Origin: CAZOBJ01 sp964577825
GTDB lineage: Bacteria; Planctomycetota; SZUA-567; JAFGNG01
Assembly (NCBI GenBank): GCA_964577825.1
Contig: CAZOBJ010000114.1
Coordinates: 1 to 9,212, forward strand
Direction of reading: 5' to 3'
DNA: 9,212 nt
This document shows positions 6,767 through 9,212 of this stretch, in pieces. Made by a program: the position numbers and the translations under genes. The first letter of the stretch is position 1. The number at the start of each line of letters is the position of its first letter. Under the pieces are notes generated by a model. The model was given only the letters and a program-made list of their open reading frames with translations, had not been told where the DNA came from and did not search any database.

Positions 6767-6948
6767 GTGGATCTCCGCCTGTTGCCGTGTGAGAGGATTC
6801 TCTGAACCCTGAAGTCCAGGTGGGTGCCGTACCGCGAGCGGGTCTCGTCCCCCTGCAGGGGCGTGAGGCCGCACTCGGGATCGGGCTCCTCCGGTCAGGC
6901 GTGTTGGTTCAAGAGAACGTTGTCAACACGCGCACGGCAGAGATCCAC
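6767..6948 (-). ncRNA. ssrS: 6S RNA
   Basis: 6S RNA binds the housekeeping sigma-70 RNA polymerase by mimicking an open promoter and damps transcription in stationary phase. Seen on the minus strand: length 182 nt (E. coli 184). The two ends form a 13-bp stem, 6936-6948 (starting GTGGATCTC) with 6767-6779 (ending GAGATCCAC). An inner helix pairs TTCTCT-T-GAACC (6906-6917) with GGTTCAGAGAA (6798-6808), 11 bp with one bulged U. The apex carries the palindrome CCCCTGCAGGGG (6850-6861). By eye, the 3' part (AGGGTTCA, then CGGCA, then CGGAGATCC) follows the order of the E. coli 3' part (AGGGUUCA, CGGCA, CGGAGAUUCC). A promoter with -10 TATAGT ends 5 bases before the stem, and a formyltetrahydrofolate cyclo-ligase gene follows, as in proteobacteria. 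The ends are inferred from the stem and promoter. The exact central bubble and the product-RNA start were not resolved by hand folding. Confidence 0.87.
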
Positions 6949-6953
6949 ACGTC

Positions 6954-6990
6954 ACTATAGCCGTTCCCGCACGCGTTGCAACTTTTTTCT
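6954..6990 (-). promoter_or_regulatory. strong sigma-70 promoter of the 6S RNA with A-tract upstream
   Basis: On the minus strand: -35 TTGCAA (6976-6981), a 16-base spacer, and -10 TATAGT (6954-6959, 5 of 6 consensus bases). The expected start at about 6948 coincides with the first base of the 6S closing stem. Six A residues (6983-6988) abut the -35 and resemble an UP element, as found at highly expressed stable-RNA genes. In a window of very high GC this cluster of A/T is conspicuous. Confidence 0.8.
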
Positions 6991-7040
6991 GCACGGTTCT
7001 TGCGGGCGCGGCAGGTGCGGGCGCGCCCTGTCGAAACCCG

Positions 7041-7069
7041 TTGCATTCCGCGCGCGCGCATGCTATGAA
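7041..7069 (+). promoter_or_regulatory. extended -10 promoter, probably giving a leaderless lipoprotein mRNA
   Basis: On the plus strand: -35-like TTGCAT (7041-7046), a 17-base spacer ending in TGC, and -10 TATGAA (7064-7069), which makes an extended -10 (TGnTATGAA). The expected start, 7-8 bases further on, falls at the A of the ATG at 7077. No ribosome-binding sequence precedes any of the possible starts, which fits a leaderless message. Confidence 0.55.
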
Positions 7070-7076
7070 CTGGGCC

Positions 7077-8330
7077 ATGCTTGGCCGACGCATGCGAGGG
7101 GCCGCGCAGGCCCTGGTCTTCTGTGGTACGGTTGCCGCCGCGGCGCTCGCCGGCGCGGGGTGCGGCGGCCCGTCCGTGCAGGCATTCCGCGCGCCCGGGC
7201 ACGATCCGGCGGCCGCGCGCACGGTGCTGGTGCTCCCCTTCCTGGACGCGCGCACGTTCCGCGACCCCGAAGACCCGGTCGAGGACCCGGCCGAGGCCGC
7301 GCGCGGCATCTTCCTGGACGCATGGCGCGCGCATCCCGTGCTCGGGCGCAAGGTGGTGGTCGCGCCCTTCGTGGACCGGCCCGCGCGGTCGCTGTCGATG
7401 GCCGAGCTCGTGGACTACGGCCGGCGGTTCCAGGCCGACGAGGTGGTGGCCGGGCAGCTGTTCAGCTACAACGAGACGCGCGCGGCCAGCATTCCGCCGC
7501 GCGCGGGGATGTTCGTGCGCGTCGTGTCCGTGCCCCGCGAGCGGCTCGTGTACGTGGGCGACGACTACCAGGCCGCCGCCGCGCCCGAGGGCAAGGGCGC
7601 GCGCGACAGGCAGGCGCGCCTGGTGGCCGACGCGATCCTGGACCAGTACGCGGCCCAGGCCTCGCAGCCCAGCCCGGACCGGCCCGAGGCGGACGCGGCG
7701 CGGGTGCTGGTGCTCCCGTTCCACGACCGGCCCAACCCCCTCAACCCCATTCCGTCCACGGGCGGCGGGGCCGTGGTCTCGGCCCTGTACGAGAGCGCGC
7801 TGCGCCGCGCGCGCGACGTGGAGGTCGTGGACGGCGCCGCGTCCGCGCCCGCGCAGGCGCACGCGCGGCGCCTGTCCGTGGACGAGGCCCTGGCCCTGGG
7901 CCGCGAGGCGGGCGCCGCGTACGTGGCGCGCGGCGAGGTGGTGGAGTTCCGCCGGGCCAAGAGCGTGCCCAGCCTGTGGTCGGCCGCGATCAGCACCACG
8001 ATCCTGGCCGCGCAGGTCCTGTTCGCCGAGGTGAGCGGCGTGGACGTGGCCGCCGAGGTGTGGCGCGTCGACGACGGCGCGTGCGTGTACGCCGGGCGCC
8101 AGAGTTCGCACCAGAAGTACGTGGTCCGCGCCGAGAAGACCGTGCGCGCGCTCGCGCGCACCGCGGCCCGCGGCATCCGCGCGGCGGTGCGCACCGAAGA
8201 CGCGGACCCGGTGGAGCCCATCATCAACGAGATCGAAGTGCCCGACGAGCCCCCGCAGCCGCCCGCGGGCGAGACGCCGGAACCCGCCGGCGTGCCCGCA
8301 TCCGAGGAGGAGACCGGCCATGATGGTTGA
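7077..8330 (+). CDS. probable lipoprotein with a duplicated domain, function unknown
   Basis: A 417-residue protein not assignable to a named family. Seen: a signal sequence with arginines (MLGRRMRG), a hydrophobic stretch (11-25), and a Cys at 29 followed by Gly-Gly (ALAGAGCGG). The lipobox is loose, since Leu sits at -5 rather than -3. Two similar domains follow. Copy 1 spans about 49-192 (RTVLVLPFLD, MAELVDYGRRFQADEVVAGQL, RERLVYVGDD, RQARLVADAILDQY). Copy 2 spans about 208-371 (ARVLVLPFHD, VDEALALGREAGAAYVARGEV, DDGACVYAGR, KTVRALARTAARGI). The opening VLVLPFxD and the order of elements recall periplasmic lipoproteins of the CsgG/LpoB/TolB-N type, a resemblance by eye only. A Pro/Glu-rich tail (383-417) ends the protein. 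The ATG at 7077 is chosen because the signal peptide starts there and the promoter predicts transcription from that base; ATG 7065 and TTG 7041 overlap promoter elements. Its last 11 bases overlap the amidohydrolase gene, implying co-expression. Confidence 0.85.
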   Translation: MLGRRMRGAAQALVFCGTVAAAALAGAGCGGPSVQAFRAPGHDPAAARTVLVLPFLDARTFRDPEDPVEDPAEAARGIFLDAWRAHPVLGRKVVVAPFVDRPARSLSMAELVDYGRRFQADEVVAGQLFSYNETRAASIPPRAGMFVRVVSVPRERLVYVGDDYQAAAAPEGKGARDRQARLVADAILDQYAAQASQPSPDRPEADAARVLVLPFHDRPNPLNPIPSTGGGAVVSALYESALRRARDVEVVDGAASAPAQAHARRLSVDEALALGREAGAAYVARGEVVEFRRAKSVPSLWSAAISTTILAAQVLFAEVSGVDVAAEVWRVDDGACVYAGRQSSHQKYVVRAEKTVRALARTAARGIRAAVRTEDADPVEPIINEIEVPDEPPQPPAGETPEPAGVPASEEETGHDG

Positions 8331-9212
8331 CATTCACCTGCACACGTACTTCATCCCCGGCCTGCCGCGCAACGACCAGGGCGACAACTATGCCTCGCCC
8401 GAGGAGCTCATCGCGGTCATGGACCGCACCGGCGTGGACAAGGGGATCCTGCTGCCGGGCGCGAGCCCGGAGTGCCGCACCCAGCAGACCACGCCGCCGG
8501 AGCTCGCCCTGGAGGTGGTCTCGCGGTATCCGGACCGGTTCTACGCGTTCTGCAACGTGGACCCGCGCGCGGAGAAGAACGACCCCGAGGCCGACCTGTC
8601 CAGGCACCTCGTCTACTACAAGGAGCGCGGGTGCAAGGGCGTGGGCGAGATCACCGCGAACCTGTACTTCGACGATCCGCTCGTGTTCAACCTGTTTCGC
8701 CACTGCCGGGACACGCGCATGCCCGTGCTCTTCCACATGGCGCCCAGGCAAGGCGGATACTACGGGCTCGTCGACGACCTGGGCCTGCCCCGGCTGGAGA
8801 AGGCGCTCGCCGCGTTTCCGGACCTGCCGTTCCTGGGCCACTCGCAGCCGTTCTGGGCCGAGGTGAGCGGCGACCTGCGCGAGGACCTGCGCAACCGGTA
8901 CCCGCCCGGGCCCGTGGCGCCGGGGGGTGCGGTGCCGCGCCTCCTGGAAGAGTATCCCAACCTGTACGGCGACCTGTCCGCGGGCAGCGGATTCAACGCC
9001 GTCAGCCGCGACCCCGACTGGGGGTGCGCGTTCCTGGACCGGTTCCAGGACCGGCTGCTGTTGGGCACGGACATCTGCTCGCCCAAGAACGACATGCAGC
9101 ACGCGCCCCATTTGCGCCGGCTGCGCGACGAGGGGCGCCTCTCGGAGGAGGCGTTCGACAAGATCGCCTGGCGCAACGCGGACCGGCTGCTCGGCCTGGG
9201 CCTGGGCGGCTA
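8320..9212 (+). CDS. amidohydrolase family 2 protein (metal-dependent TIM barrel)
   Basis: Predicted metal-dependent hydrolase or decarboxylase of the Amidohydro_2 family; substrate unknown. 297 residues are visible, a normal full length. Seen: DIHLHTY with H6 and H8; GVGEITANLYFDDP with Glu110; LFHMAP with H139; FLGHSQPFW with H174; NLYGDLSAGSG (214-224); LLLGTDICSP with Asp251. These occupy the usual order of metal and catalytic residues. A C-terminal helix pair, SEEAFDKIAWRNADRLLGL, is typical of the family (the fold's NALRLLGL ending). The reading frame ends at the window edge with TA, so the next base probably completes TAA or TAG. The ATG at 8320 has GAGGAGG (8304-8310) 9 bases upstream; the next codon is also ATG. 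The start overlaps the lipoprotein gene by 11 bases. It is a cytosolic enzyme by lack of signal peptide. It is related to, but clearly different from, the amidohydrolase at 1-429. Confidence 0.93.
   Translation, partial: MMVDIHLHTYFIPGLPRNDQGDNYASPEELIAVMDRTGVDKGILLPGASPECRTQQTTPPELALEVVSRYPDRFYAFCNVDPRAEKNDPEADLSRHLVYYKERGCKGVGEITANLYFDDPLVFNLFRHCRDTRMPVLFHMAPRQGGYYGLVDDLGLPRLEKALAAFPDLPFLGHSQPFWAEVSGDLREDLRNRYPPGPVAPGGAVPRLLEEYPNLYGDLSAGSGFNAVSRDPDWGCAFLDRFQDRLLLGTDICSPKNDMQHAPHLRRLRDEGRLSEEAFDKIAWRNADRLLGLGLGG

Noticed and set aside
6850..6861. 12-base palindrome CCCCTGCAGGGG as an operator
   Set aside because: It lies at the tip of the 6S rod and is better explained as the apical stem-loop.
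6767..6948. 6S RNA read on the plus strand
   Set aside because: The near-symmetrical rod folds on either strand, but the promoter (TTGCAA-16-TATAGT with A-tract), the match in motif order to E. coli and the co-oriented cyclo-ligase gene all support the minus strand.
6983..6988. Six T residues on the plus strand as a terminator
   Set aside because: No G/C hairpin precedes it on the plus strand and no gene ends there. It reads as the A-tract upstream of the 6S promoter.
7051..7060. Alternating CG run as a Z-DNA or special repeat
   Set aside because: A short run of this kind is expected by chance at this base composition, and it lies inside the spacer of the lipoprotein promoter.
1..9212. CRISPR arrays, tRNAs, insertion sequences, phage genes or defence systems
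   Set aside because: No direct repeats with regular spacing, no tRNA-like cloverleaf, and no transposase or integrase motifs were seen on either strand.

Overview
The window comes from a very GC-rich bacterium with a Gram-negative envelope. Evidence for this is a KDO-8-phosphate synthase (lipopolysaccharide inner core), a type IV prepilin peptidase, a probable lipoprotein, and a 6S RNA placed directly before a 5-formyltetrahydrofolate cyclo-ligase gene, the arrangement known from proteobacteria. I cannot name the phylum from the sequence. There are no mobile elements, CRISPR arrays or tRNAs. Most of the window is ordinary chromosomal housekeeping content.

Layout. Positions 1-6990 are read leftwards (minus strand) and 7041-9212 rightwards, so the two sides diverge from a 400-base gene-free stretch at 6676-7076. 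Reading leftwards from that hub: a strong promoter (6954-6990) drives a 182-nt 6S RNA (6767-6948), followed by the cyclo-ligase gene (6055-6675). A second promoter (6031-6058) starts a tight three-gene unit: serA (phosphoglycerate dehydrogenase, 4387-5979), a prepilin peptidase (3453-4361) and kdsA (2619-3449). A hairpin with a short T run follows kdsA. A third promoter (2539-2567) starts a second three-gene unit: a UPF0280/ApbE-like protein (1782-2510), an all-helical alpha/alpha-toroid protein of unknown function (457-1719), and an amidohydrolase cut by the left edge (1-429).

Reading rightwards: an apparently leaderless promoter (7041-7069) starts a probable lipoprotein with two copies of one domain (7077-8330). 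Its end overlaps by 11 bases the start of a second, related amidohydrolase (8320-9212), which reaches the right edge at what is probably its stop codon.

The best-supported non-coding element is the 6S RNA. It has a 13-bp closing stem, an inner 11-bp helix, an apical palindrome and its own A-tract/-35/-10 promoter. The most open questions concern the two poorly understood gene sets at the edges. Both contain an amidohydrolase of the same metal-dependent family, one beside a UPF0280 protein and a toroid protein, the other beside a duplicated-domain lipoprotein. Nothing here proves a new system.
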